Origin: Tepidibacter thalassicus DSM 15285
GTDB taxonomy: Bacteria > Bacillota > Clostridia > Peptostreptococcales > Peptostreptococcaceae
Direction: 5' to 3'
Assembly: GCF_900129915.1 (NCBI RefSeq)
Contig: NZ_FQXH01000010.1
Coordinates: 26,181 to 90,180, forward strand
Length of the DNA: 64,000 nt
In this document: piece by piece, positions 35,659-43,634 of the stretch
Numbering within the stretch: the first letter of the stretch is position 1
Layout of the letters: each line of letters begins with the position of its first letter
Program-made: the position numbers and the translations under genes
Notes under the pieces: generated by a model
Databases searched by the model: none
What the model was told of the DNA's origin: nothing
Seen by the model: the letters and a program-made list of their open reading frames with translations, nothing else

Positions 35659-36387
35659 ATGATTAATTTTGTAATTTGTGAAGATGATCGAGTTATATCT
35701 AGTGAGGTTGTGAATATAGTTGAAGGTTTTATGGCAAAACAAGAGTATAGTTTTAGTATAGGGCTTGTTAAAGATTCGACAAAAGGTGTAGTTGATTATG
35801 TAAAGCAAAATCTAGATAAAAAAAATATTTATATTTTAGATATAGAGCTTAAAGATAATAAAAATGGGATTCAACTTGCAAGAGAAATACGGAAATATGA
35901 TAATAATGGAGAAATAATATTTTTAACAAATCATCCAACAATGGTAATGTATGTTTTTAAATATAGATTAAAAGCATTAGATTTTATAGATAAACAAGAT
36001 GATATAAAACGAAGGTTGATAGAAAATTTTGAAATTATATTGAGTAAATACTTAAAAACAGAAAATAAATTTATAACAATTAAGTGTGGTAATAGGACTT
36101 ATTTATTAAATCTTGATGAAATAATTAGCATAAAAACTACTAATATAAATGGAAAATTAAGAGTATCTACTATAGATGGACAAATTGAGTTTTATGGAAG
36201 GCTTAAAAATATAGAAAAAGAATTAGATGAAAGATTTTATAAATCTCATAAAGCTTGTATTGTAAATAAAAATTATATAAAATTAATAAACAAAAAAAGA
36301 AATGATATGTATATTCTTATGAGTAATGGAGAATTATGTTTTTTATCTAAAAAATATATTAAAGGTTTAGTAAAGGGAATGGAATAG
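35659..36387 (+). CDS. LytTR (AgrA/LytR-type) response regulator without kinase
   Basis: 242 aa. The receiver domain has the acidic pocket CEDDRVIS (7-14), the phospho-acceptor Asp in YILDIELKDNKNG (about D59) and FLTNHPTMV with a later Lys in DFIDKQDD. The C-terminal LytTR DNA-binding domain (about 138-240) has ITIKCGNRTYLLNLDEIISI and FYKSHKACIVNKNYIKLI. No histidine kinase is nearby. It stands alone between terminators, just before a tandem-repeat operator and two csrA genes. Targets are unknown. Confidence 0.9.
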   Translation: MINFVICEDDRVISSEVVNIVEGFMAKQEYSFSIGLVKDSTKGVVDYVKQNLDKKNIYILDIELKDNKNGIQLAREIRKYDNNGEIIFLTNHPTMVMYVFKYRLKALDFIDKQDDIKRRLIENFEIILSKYLKTENKFITIKCGNRTYLLNLDEIISIKTTNINGKLRVSTIDGQIEFYGRLKNIEKELDERFYKSHKACIVNKNYIKLINKKRNDMYILMSNGELCFLSKKYIKGLVKGME

Positions 36388-36407
36388 TATGTATTATTTA
36401 AAAAACA

Positions 36408-36463
36408 TCGTGAAATACTTGAATATTATTCGCGAAATGTAAAATTTAATAATATTATATAAT
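36408..36463 (+). promoter_or_regulatory. tandem-repeat operator before the csrA paralogue
   Basis: TCGTGA (36408-36413) and TCGCGA (36430-36435), in the repeat TCGYGAAAT, are 22 bp apart. TATAAT follows at 36458-36463, with a poor -35. The cores fit the same TCRYGA rule as the operators at 7025-7051 and 7993-8019. No gene lies between the regulator stop (36387) and 36574. Confidence 0.45.
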
Positions 36464-36573
36464 GTAAATTTAAAAAAGATCTTTATGCGAGATGTATATT
36501 GAAATAATACAAGTGAAAATGTATTATTATATAGTAAGATTGAATAATTTGTTGAATTTTTATTTTAAAGGAG

Positions 36574-36672
36574 ATGATGAAGTATAACTTGTTATTTGGG
36601 CACTTAAGTTATACTGAATTAGTAGTGCAACCGGCCTTTTACTTTATAAATTTAAGTTCAAGGAGTGAATAA
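36574..36672 (+). CDS. 32-aa leader peptide before csrA paralogue 1
   Basis: ATG ATG after AAAGGAG at 36567-36573 opens a 32-codon frame (MMKYNLLFGHLSYTEL to NLSSRSE) ending four bases before the csrA start. Its last codons contain the csrA ribosome site AAGGAG. Such an arrangement allows translational coupling. It is too short to judge by homology; it may instead be chance, but the ribosome site is strong. Confidence 0.5.
   Translation: MMKYNLLFGHLSYTELVVQPAFYFINLSSRSE
36581..36615 (+). repeat. 10-bp inverted repeat inside the leader peptide
   Basis: AGTATAACTT (36581-36590) and AAGTTATACT (36606-36615) are exact complements around a 15-base loop. The hairpin lies early in the leader frame and could respond to ribosome movement. 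Confidence 0.6.
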
Positions 36673-36675
36673 AGA

Positions 36676-36846
36676 ATGTTAGTATTAGGCAGAAAGATAG
36701 GTGAATATGTAGTAATTGGTGGCATGATAAAAGTAAAAGTAATAGAAGGTGGGAGAGGGCGGTTAAGACTTGCGATAGATGCTCCGAAGGATATGGATAT
36801 AATTAGAGGTGAAAAATGGGAAAAACAAAAGCGTAAATTTTTATAA
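36676..36846 (+). CDS. csrA: short CsrA paralogue 1
   Basis: 56 aa with AAGGAG ten bases upstream. MLVLGRKIGEYVVIGGMIKV and LRLAIDAPKDMDIIRGEKW align with CsrA over the full beta core; Leu4, Arg6 and Arg44 are kept. The protein ends at the core, without the C-terminal helix of the main CsrA at 22252. LRLAIDAP replaces VKLGIKAP. It probably still binds GGA RNA, but its link to FliW is doubtful. Confidence 0.87.
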   Translation: MLVLGRKIGEYVVIGGMIKVKVIEGGRGRLRLAIDAPKDMDIIRGEKWEKQKRKFL

Positions 36847-36865
36847 AAAATTTTCAAAAAAAGTA

Positions 36866-36892
36866 TAAAGTATTAGAGAAATGTATCGATAT
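36866..36892 (+). promoter_or_regulatory. sigma-D promoter before csrA paralogue 2 and flagellin 3
   Basis: TAAA (36866-36869), 15-base spacer, ATCGATAT (36885-36892). Confidence 0.65.
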
Positions 36893-36933
36893 AATAGATG
36901 AAAGAAATAAATGGAACATTAAATAAAAAAGTC

Positions 36934-36963
36934 TTGAAAAAGTATAAAATACCAATACATAAT
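36934..36963 (+). promoter_or_regulatory. possible sigma-A promoter before csrA paralogue 2
   Basis: TTGAAA (36934-36939), 18 bases, CATAAT (36958-36963). Transcription from here starts just before the long hairpin at 36993. Confidence 0.4.
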
Positions 36964-36992
36964 TTTAATATGATAAATGTAATAAAATCATG

Positions 36993-37062
36993 GACGATTA
37001 ATAAGCTTATTTAATTTCTCAGGATGAGAAATAATAAATGGGTTTATTAGTCGTCTTTTTTT
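36993..37062 (+). promoter_or_regulatory. long GGA-loop hairpin with T tract before csrA paralogue 2
   Basis: GACGATTAATAA (36993-37004) pairs with TTTATTAGTCGTC (37043-37055), and an inner stem ATTTCTC (37014-37020) with GAGAAAT (37026-37032) presents AGGAT as a 5-base loop. The apex reads CTCAGGATGAG, close to the known CsrA target ACARGGAUG. Seven T follow (37056-37062). It can act as an intrinsic terminator and as a CsrA site at once. Confidence 0.7.
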
Positions 37063-37087
37063 GTTAAAAAATAAGGAGGGAACCAGG

Positions 37088-37264
37088 ATGTTAGTATTGG
37101 GCAGGAAGCCAGGAGAATATATAGTAATTGATGATAAGATAAAAATAAAGGTAGTAAAAAGTGAAAGTGGTCAATTAAGACTTGCAATAGACGCTCCTAG
37201 AGAGATGAAAATAATGAGAGGAGAAGTCTGGGAAAAAGAACAAAAATCTAAAGAAGTAATTTAG
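37088..37264 (+). CDS. csrA: short CsrA paralogue 2
   Basis: 58 aa from ATG 37088, eight bases after AAGGAGGG. MLVLGRKPGEYIVIDDKIKI and LRLAIDAPREMKIMRGEVW align with CsrA and with paralogue 1 (about 60 percent alike by eye); Leu4, Arg6 and Arg44 are present and the C-terminal helix is missing. GGA occurs in its ribosome site and right at its start codon (ACCAGGATG), plus in the upstream hairpin loop, so self-control is likely. It lies 80 bases before flagellin 3. Confidence 0.88.
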   Translation: MLVLGRKPGEYIVIDDKIKIKVVKSESGQLRLAIDAPREMKIMRGEVWEKEQKSKEVI

Positions 37265-37269
37265 TTATT

Positions 37270-37318
37270 AAGCCATGGGGCTTGATATAAATAAAAAAAT
37301 GTGGGAAAGGAAGCCTAC
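37270..37318 (+). promoter_or_regulatory. leader hairpins of flagellin 3
   Basis: AAGCC (37270-37274) pairs with GGCTT (37279-37283). GTGGG (37301-37305) pairs with CCTAC (37314-37318) around a loop with AGGA. AAGGAGG (37330-37336) gives another GGA. The layout resembles the flagellin 1 and 2 leaders but the sequence differs. Confidence 0.55.
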
Positions 37319-37344
37319 ATAAAAAATTCAAGGAGGTATGTATT

Positions 37345-38157
37345 ATGATAATCAATCACAATCTTAATGCAATGAATGCACACAGAAGAATGGGTATAGC
37401 CCAAGGAGCTCAAGCTAAATCTATTGAAAAATTATCTTCAGGTATGAGAATAAACAGAGCTGGAGATGACGCAGCAGGACTTTCAATATCAGAAAAAATG
37501 AGAGCTCAAATAAGAGGTTTAAATCAAGCATCAAGAAATGCTCAAGATTCTATATCGCTTATTCAAACAGCAGAAGGAGCATTAGATGAAACTCATGCAA
37601 TACTTCAAAGAATGAGAGAATTAGCAGTACAAGCATCAAATGATACTAATGTTACAAAAGATAGAAGTGCTATAAAAGCAGAAATAGATCAATTACAACA
37701 AGAGATAACTAGAATTGCAGATACAACAGAATTCAATACTCAAAAATTATTAGATGGAAAGTTCTCGGGTAAAACATTCCAAATAGGAGCAAATAAAGGT
37801 CAAACTATTAGTTTAACTATTGCTACAATGAATGCTAAAGCTTTATCAGTAAATTCAATAGATGTTTCTACTGCGACAAAAGCTGGTAGTGCAATAACAA
37901 AAATAAATGATGCTATAAACAAAGTATCAAGTGAAAGATCTAAGCTTGGAGCATATCAAAATAGATTAGAGCATACTATTAAGAACTTAGACAATGCATC
38001 TGAAAACTTACAAGCAGCAGAATCAAGAATAAGAGATGTAGATATGGCTAAAGAAATGATGAAGTCAACAAGAGCAAATATTTTAGCTCAAGCATCACAA
38101 GCAATGTTAGCTCAAGCAAATCAAGCTCCTCAAGGAGTATTACAATTATTAAGATAG
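37345..38157 (+). CDS. flagellin 3
   Basis: 270 aa. [37 protein letters not shown] and the end [15 protein letters not shown] with [19 protein letters not shown] are flagellin ends. The middle (about 140-190) is short and Thr/Ser/Lys-rich. It is clearly diverged from flagellins 1 and 2, including the leader, so it is not part of that recent duplication. It sits between a csrA paralogue and the Maf block. Confidence 0.96.
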   Translation: MIINHNLNAMNAHRRMGIAQGAQAKSIEKLSSGMRINRAGDDAAGLSISEKMRAQIRGLNQASRNAQDSISLIQTAEGALDETHAILQRMRELAVQASNDTNVTKDRSAIKAEIDQLQQEITRIADTTEFNTQKLLDGKFSGKTFQIGANKGQTISLTIATMNAKALSVNSIDVSTATKAGSAITKINDAINKVSSERSKLGAYQNRLEHTIKNLDNASENLQAAESRIRDVDMAKEMMKSTRANILAQASQAMLAQANQAPQGVLQLLR

Positions 38158-38168
38158 TTTATAAAAAG

Positions 38169-38197
38169 GTAGAAGATTTGAATCTTCTACTTTTTTT
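38169..38197 (+). terminator. terminator after flagellin 3
   Basis: GTAGAAGATT (38169-38178) pairs exactly with AATCTTCTAC (38181-38190), followed by seven T. Confidence 0.92.
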
Positions 38198-38198
38198 A

Positions 38199-38224
38199 TA
38201 AAATTTTGCTTTATTTGACGATAT
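38199..38224 (+). promoter_or_regulatory. sigma-D promoter of the Maf block
   Basis: TAAA (38199-38202), 14-base spacer, GACGATAT (38217-38224), seven of eight -10 bases correct. It lies 30 bases before the second maf gene. Confidence 0.75.
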
Positions 38225-38254
38225 ATATGATATATGTTGATTTGAGGTGTAAAA

Positions 38255-40120
38255 ATGAATGAAATATTCAAGGAAAATATGGAAATGTTAAAAAAACATT
38301 ATGAAAGCGATTATATAGATTATATTGAGAGTTTTAATGATAATTATGAAATTGAGGTTGAATTAACTAGAGAAAATACATATTCAATGAAATTAATAGA
38401 TGAACATAGTACTAGATATATAAATAGTAAATACTCACCTATGAAAGAGGCACAAAGATTTATAAGTAATATAGGTGAATATAATGCTGAAAGTATTTTC
38501 GTTGTATTTGGTATGGGACCGGGTTATCACATATTGAAATTGTTTGATTTATTAACAGAAAATAATAAAATTGTAGTTATTGAGCCTAGTGTAGAAATTT
38601 TTAAAAAAGCTATTAGTATAAATGATTTTACTAAATTAATAAAATCTAAAAATATTTACTTTTGTGTAGGTATGAATACAAAAAAAGTTAAAGTGACATT
38701 TAAAGATTTTATATCTGCAAATGATTTGTCGAATATTAAATTTTTAATATTTGCTCAATATGATAAAATATATGAAAAATTTTACTTAGAAACAGTAAAA
38801 GAATTAAAGTATTCAGTAATATATAATAAAGTTGAAGTTAATACGACGAATTATTTTTCTTATGAATTTAATAAAAATTTATTTAAAAATATAGATAGTA
38901 TTGTGTTTGGGAGTGAGATACAAAAATTAAAAGGTATATTCAAAGAAAAGCCTGCGATTATAGTATCGGCTGGTCCGTCTTTGGATAAAAATATAAAATA
39001 TTTAAAAAAAGCACAAGATAGAGCAGTTATTATAACTGGTGGGAGAACATTAAAAGCATTGTTTGAAAATGATATTATTCCGGATATTATAGTTTCTATA
39101 GATCCAGGAGAACCAGCTTATGATGTTATAAAGAATGGTTTAAAGTATGAACATAGAGATATTCCATTAGTTAGTATGGTAATATCTAATAGTAAAGTAA
39201 TAAAAAAACATAAGGGGAAACAAGTATTTATAAACTGTCCTGAAACTATAGGTTTGATAAAGAATATAACGAATAAGTATATTGATGTTATATCTATGGG
39301 TGGATCAGTTGCAAATACATGCTTTTCATTAGCTGATTATATGGGATGTAATCCTTTGATTTTGGTAGGACAGGATTTAGCTTTTACAGAAGGAAAAAGT
39401 CATGCGCAAAATTCAAAGACTGAGGGAAGTAATAATAAATCAAATGAATTACATTTAGAAGTGGAAGATATATATGGTGATAAAGTATATACTAGTTTTC
39501 CTTTGTATACATATTTAAAATGGTTTGAAAATTATATAGAAAATATGTCAGATAAAATGGTTATAGATGCAACAGAAGGCGGAGCAAAAATAAGTGGAAC
39601 AAATATTTTGACATTGAATGAAACTATAGAAAAATACTGTCGAGAATGTATAGATGTTAAATGTATTTTAGATGATAAACTGGAAGGTAAAAATTTAGAT
39701 AAATTGAAAGTTGATAAAGTAATATTTAATTTAAAAAAGATTAAACAGGATATATTGAATTTAAAAAAACATGCTAAACGAGCAATTAAATTGAGTGAGA
39801 AAATGTATAAGTTATATAAAAATAATAAATTTGAAAATTTGGGGGATGTACTGATTGAGTTAGAAAAAATAGATAATAATATGTTGAAAAACAAGGACAG
39901 TAATATAGCGGTTAATTATTTAGTTGAACCTGTTATTTTAAATATAAATTTAGACAAAAGTTTAAAAGAAAAAATAAATGAAACAGAAAGAGAAAAAGGT
40001 ATGAGATTAGCTACAAAGAGCAAATTATTATACAAAGGAATATATGAAAATGTGGGTATTACATGTGAACTAATGGATAATTGTATAAAAAATTTAGAGG
40101 AGAGTGCTTATGATGAATAA
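38255..40120 (+). CDS. Maf-type flagellin glycosyltransferase 2 (DUF115)
   Basis: 621 aa. VVFGMGPGYHILKLF (about 84-98), IVSAGPSLDKNIKYLKKA (about 236), ISMGGSVANTCFSLADYMGC and LVGQDLAFTEGKSHAQN are the conserved blocks, followed by EGGAKISGTNILTL and a helical C-terminal domain rich in Lys and Asn. It should glycosylate flagellin with an activated nonulosonic acid. GAGGTG precedes the ATG. Its end overlaps the next gene by 11 bases. Confidence 0.9.
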   Translation: MNEIFKENMEMLKKHYESDYIDYIESFNDNYEIEVELTRENTYSMKLIDEHSTRYINSKYSPMKEAQRFISNIGEYNAESIFVVFGMGPGYHILKLFDLLTENNKIVVIEPSVEIFKKAISINDFTKLIKSKNIYFCVGMNTKKVKVTFKDFISANDLSNIKFLIFAQYDKIYEKFYLETVKELKYSVIYNKVEVNTTNYFSYEFNKNLFKNIDSIVFGSEIQKLKGIFKEKPAIIVSAGPSLDKNIKYLKKAQDRAVIITGGRTLKALFENDIIPDIIVSIDPGEPAYDVIKNGLKYEHRDIPLVSMVISNSKVIKKHKGKQVFINCPETIGLIKNITNKYIDVISMGGSVANTCFSLADYMGCNPLILVGQDLAFTEGKSHAQNSKTEGSNNKSNELHLEVEDIYGDKVYTSFPLYTYLKWFENYIENMSDKMVIDATEGGAKISGTNILTLNETIEKYCRECIDVKCILDDKLEGKNLDKLKVDKVIFNLKKIKQDILNLKKHAKRAIKLSEKMYKLYKNNKFENLGDVLIELEKIDNNMLKNKDSNIAVNYLVEPVILNINLDKSLKEKINETEREKGMRLATKSKLLYKGIYENVGITCELMDNCIKNLEESAYDE

Positions 40121-40463
40121 TCAAAAATTAGAAATATTAAAGACTATTGATGAATATTTAGAAAAACTTATTTATGATATAAAGGATACAATTGAATTTT
40201 TCCAAAATGGAAACGAAGGCAAAGGGAATGAAATGGTAGTGGAAGTTATACAAGCTTTAAATGATATAATAGAAGGTATAAATATTACAAGTGATATACA
40301 AAAAGAAAAAATAGAAATTTCTAAAATAAATGAATATCTTATGGAGATGGTATATGCATTAGAAAATAGAGATTATGTGCTTATAGCTGATTTGTTAGAG
40401 TATGAGATAATTCCAGTGTTAGAAAATTGGAAAGATAAAGTACTTGTTACGATTGGAGCGTAA
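40110..40463 (+). CDS. small Maf-adjacent protein, second member
   Basis: 117 aa from ATG 40110 (ATG 40113 also possible) after GAGGAG. It is acidic and helical and has no known domain that I can see. The C-terminal part matches the ~81-aa protein at 24402 over about 40 residues, including RDYVLIADLLEYEIIPVL. It overlaps maf 2 and precedes maf 3 by three bases, so the three are co-translated. A role as a Maf partner or chaperone is inferred. Confidence 0.7.
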   Translation: MMNNQKLEILKTIDEYLEKLIYDIKDTIEFFQNGNEGKGNEMVVEVIQALNDIIEGINITSDIQKEKIEISKINEYLMEMVYALENRDYVLIADLLEYEIIPVLENWKDKVLVTIGA

Positions 40464-40466
40464 AAA

Positions 40467-41822
40467 ATGGATTTTTACAATAATAATGCGAATATTTTAA
40501 AAAAAATAGATTTTGATTTATTCAATAAAATATCGAAAATTAATATATCTAATAATTTGTATAATATTGTAAAAACTAGAGTGGGCGATTATACTTTGAA
40601 AATTGTAAGTGATGATATATTAGATAGTTATGAATGTTTTTTACATAGTAAATATAATCCAAAAAAAGAAGCTGTTTTATTTGCAAATGCTCAAATAGAC
40701 AATAATGTAGATATCAATATAGTTTATGGATTTGGACTTGGGTATCATATAGAAGAAATGTTAAAAAAAATAGATAGAGATAAAAAGTTGTATGTAGTGG
40801 ATATTAATTTACAAGTTTTTAAGTTAGCTTTAATATTGAGAGATTTAAGAGAAGTATTATTAGATAATAGATTAAAACTTATTATTTCTGATGATGAAAA
40901 GTATATTGCTACTAAATTGAAAGGATTATTAATAGATGGAAGTAAATTTATTATTCATACTGCATCTATAAAAACAATACCTAATAAATATCAAGATTTT
41001 AAATTTGTTATTGAAAATTGGAATATTAAAAAAAGTTTAACGGATAAATGGGTGAATTTATTATCTGAAAATCTTGAAAAAAATAAAAATATTAAATGTA
41101 AAAATATAGGAGTTTTGTTTAATAAATATAAAAATAAACCTTTAATTATAGTGTCGGCAGGACCTTCTTTGAATAAAAATAAACATTTACTTCATAAACT
41201 AAAAGGCAAAGCTTTTGTATTTGCTGTAGGTTCAGCTTTAAAACCTCTTTTAGAAATAGGATTTAAGCCGAATATGTTCTGTATAATAGATCCACAGGAT
41301 ATAACGTATAAGCAAATAGAAGGATATGAAAATTTAGATATACCTTTGGTATTTTTGGATACTGCTAGTTCTTATACTGTATCTAAATATTTAGGACCAA
41401 AGTATATTGCGTGTAATGATGTAAATAGAATAGAAAATAAGGAGTATTTGATAGATTCTGGAGGATCTGTAGCCACTGCAGTTATGGATATAGCGATAAA
41501 ATTTGGAGCAAACCCAATTGTTTTTATAGGGCAGGATTTAGCGTATACAAATAATGAACATCATGCTAAAGGTGATATGTATGGAGAAGAAAAGAAAGTG
41601 AAAAACCTTCCTAATATGAGAAAAATAATAGGTCAAAATGGAGAAGTGTTGAATACAACTTTAGGACTTTTGAGTTTTAAATATTGGATTGAAAATAAAA
41701 TAAAGGATACTCCTGATGTTGAATTTATAAATTGTACAGAGGGAGGAGTTTTTATTAAAGGATGTAAACATATGAAATTAGATTATTTTATAAAAAATTA
41801 TATTTCATTGAAAGGGAAATAA
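40467..41822 (+). CDS. Maf-type protein 3, short form
   Basis: 451 aa. VYGFGLGYHIEEML (about 86), IVSAGPSLNKNKHLLHKL (about 227), DSGGSVATAVMDIAIKFGAN and VFIGQDLAYTNNEHHAKGDM are kept. It ends soon after the EGGVFIKGCKHMKL block and lacks the ~150-residue helical C-terminal domain of the other three. The catalytic domain seems whole; the missing part may affect flagellin binding. It precedes maf 4 by four bases. Confidence 0.87.
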   Translation: MDFYNNNANILKKIDFDLFNKISKINISNNLYNIVKTRVGDYTLKIVSDDILDSYECFLHSKYNPKKEAVLFANAQIDNNVDINIVYGFGLGYHIEEMLKKIDRDKKLYVVDINLQVFKLALILRDLREVLLDNRLKLIISDDEKYIATKLKGLLIDGSKFIIHTASIKTIPNKYQDFKFVIENWNIKKSLTDKWVNLLSENLEKNKNIKCKNIGVLFNKYKNKPLIIVSAGPSLNKNKHLLHKLKGKAFVFAVGSALKPLLEIGFKPNMFCIIDPQDITYKQIEGYENLDIPLVFLDTASSYTVSKYLGPKYIACNDVNRIENKEYLIDSGGSVATAVMDIAIKFGANPIVFIGQDLAYTNNEHHAKGDMYGEEKKVKNLPNMRKIIGQNGEVLNTTLGLLSFKYWIENKIKDTPDVEFINCTEGGVFIKGCKHMKLDYFIKNYISLKGK

Positions 41823-41826
41823 TTTT

Positions 41827-43575
41827 ATGATTATAAATTTAGAGAAAGCTAAAAAAAGAGGACATACATTAAAGGTGAATTATAATGGTAGAGAGTTTTA
41901 TATTCATAGTAAGTATGATCCAATAAATGAAGCTATAAATACATTTAAAGATATAAACAAATACAATGCAGATACTATATTTGTTTTATTTGGAGGAGGA
42001 TTAGGATATAATCTTTTACAATTATATGGAATAATAACAGAAAAAAGCAATGTAATTTTAATAGAGCCAAATAAAGAAATATTTAGTATAGCTATGCAAA
42101 ATTCTGAATATGAAAATGTAATAAACAAAAAAAATGTACAAATCATAATAGGTGAAAATATTGCTCGATTTAAATATTTATTAAATAATATTTTAAATGA
42201 AAATCAGTATAGAAATATAAAAATGTATAAATTAAATTCATATGAAAATATATATAGGTCATATTTCAATGAACTAGAAAGGGTAGTAAAATTATACAAT
42301 GATCAGTTGCTATTTCACATTGATACAGCTAACATATTAGCTGATAAAATAAGTGAAAATGCTATTATGAATATTTATCATATTGTAAATAAAGGGAATA
42401 GTATAAATAAATTAAAAAATGTATTTAAAGATAAGCCTGCTATTATAGTTTCAGCAGGACCTTCTTTAGAAAAAAATATTGACAAATTAAAATATATTCA
42501 AAATAAAGCATTGATAATAGCTGGAGTGAGAACTTTGAAACCTCTTTTACAAAGGGGGATTAAGCCACATATATTATGTAATATAGATCCGAATGATATT
42601 GCATATACGTTAGTTGAGAAATACATATCAAATGATATACCTTTGATAACTTTAATACATTCAAACAATAAGCTTATAAATAATTATAAAGGCAAAGTTG
42701 TATTTACAAATGATAAATACTATGAAGATTTAATATATAAATTAGAAAATGAAAAATATGACATTATTGAATCGGGTGGATCAGTTGCAAATTATTCTAC
42801 AGCTATTGCAAATTACTTAGGATGTAATCCTATAGTATTTATAGGTCAAGATCTTGCTTATACAGATAATAAATATCACAGTGATAGCGCTTCTATAAGC
42901 GAAAATAAAATAGATCAAAATGAAAAAGATTTGATAAAAGTTAAAGATATACATGGCGAAGATATATTAACTAGTTCGAGTTTGTATAGTTTTTTATGTT
43001 GGTTTGAAGAATTTATACAAAAAAATAATGATAAACACTTTATTAATGCAACTGAAGGTGGAGTAGATATAAAGGGAACAAATATTATGTCTTTAGAAGA
43101 TGTGATAAAGAGGTATTGCAGTTGTGAATTTAATCCTAAAAATGTTATTGATAGTGTTGTTAAATACAAGTATGTTAGTGGTGATGAAATTAATAATAAA
43201 ATAGATGTATTAAATAAGATTTATGATAATTTGCAGATTATAAAAGAGTGTATAAATGAAAATATAAATCTATCTATGAAACTTGTTGATTATTATAATG
43301 AGAATATAGATGTTGATATAAATTGTGTTTTAAATAGAATGGATGAAATAGATGAATTAATAGAAAGTTATAAAGTTGAAAATAATTTATTAGTGTATTG
43401 TTTACAGCCAAGTATGATAAATATTACTTTGAATTATGGAGAAAAGATAAATGAAAATGAGCGAGAGGCAAGCATTAGGATATCTAAGAGAAATTTGGGT
43501 ATGTATAAAGCTAGATATGAGGTTATTTTAAAAATGGAACATTATTTAAAAAGGTTGATAGATAAAATATGTTAA
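41827..43575 (+). CDS. Maf-type flagellin glycosyltransferase 4 (DUF115)
   Basis: 582 aa with a shortened N-terminus. VLFGGGLGYNLLQLYG (about 55), IVSAGPSLEKNIDKLKYI (about 206), ESGGSVANYSTAIANYLGC and VFIGQDLAYTDNKYHSDS are conserved, then EGGVDIKGTNIMSL and the helical end domain. It is closest by eye to maf 2. The ATG follows only a weak site, so coupling with maf 3 is likely. Confidence 0.89.
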   Translation: MIINLEKAKKRGHTLKVNYNGREFYIHSKYDPINEAINTFKDINKYNADTIFVLFGGGLGYNLLQLYGIITEKSNVILIEPNKEIFSIAMQNSEYENVINKKNVQIIIGENIARFKYLLNNILNENQYRNIKMYKLNSYENIYRSYFNELERVVKLYNDQLLFHIDTANILADKISENAIMNIYHIVNKGNSINKLKNVFKDKPAIIVSAGPSLEKNIDKLKYIQNKALIIAGVRTLKPLLQRGIKPHILCNIDPNDIAYTLVEKYISNDIPLITLIHSNNKLINNYKGKVVFTNDKYYEDLIYKLENEKYDIIESGGSVANYSTAIANYLGCNPIVFIGQDLAYTDNKYHSDSASISENKIDQNEKDLIKVKDIHGEDILTSSSLYSFLCWFEEFIQKNNDKHFINATEGGVDIKGTNIMSLEDVIKRYCSCEFNPKNVIDSVVKYKYVSGDEINNKIDVLNKIYDNLQIIKECINENINLSMKLVDYYNENIDVDINCVLNRMDEIDELIESYKVENNLLVYCLQPSMINITLNYGEKINENEREASIRISKRNLGMYKARYEVILKMEHYLKRLIDKIC

Positions 43576-43599
43576 AAAAATGCATTGTTTTGTCGATTG
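43573..43599 (+). promoter_or_regulatory. weak sigma-D-like promoter of the pse genes
   Basis: TAAA (43573-43576), 15-base spacer, GTCGATTG (43592-43599). The spacing is right, but three -10 bases differ from consensus. Confidence 0.4.
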
Positions 43600-43634
43600 T
43601 ATATTTAGACAAAATATATAAGAAGGTGTAATTT

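Noticed and set aside
36639..36857. 72-codon minus-strand frame over csrA paralogue 1
   Set aside because: Antisense to a clear CsrA protein with ribosome site and conserved residues.
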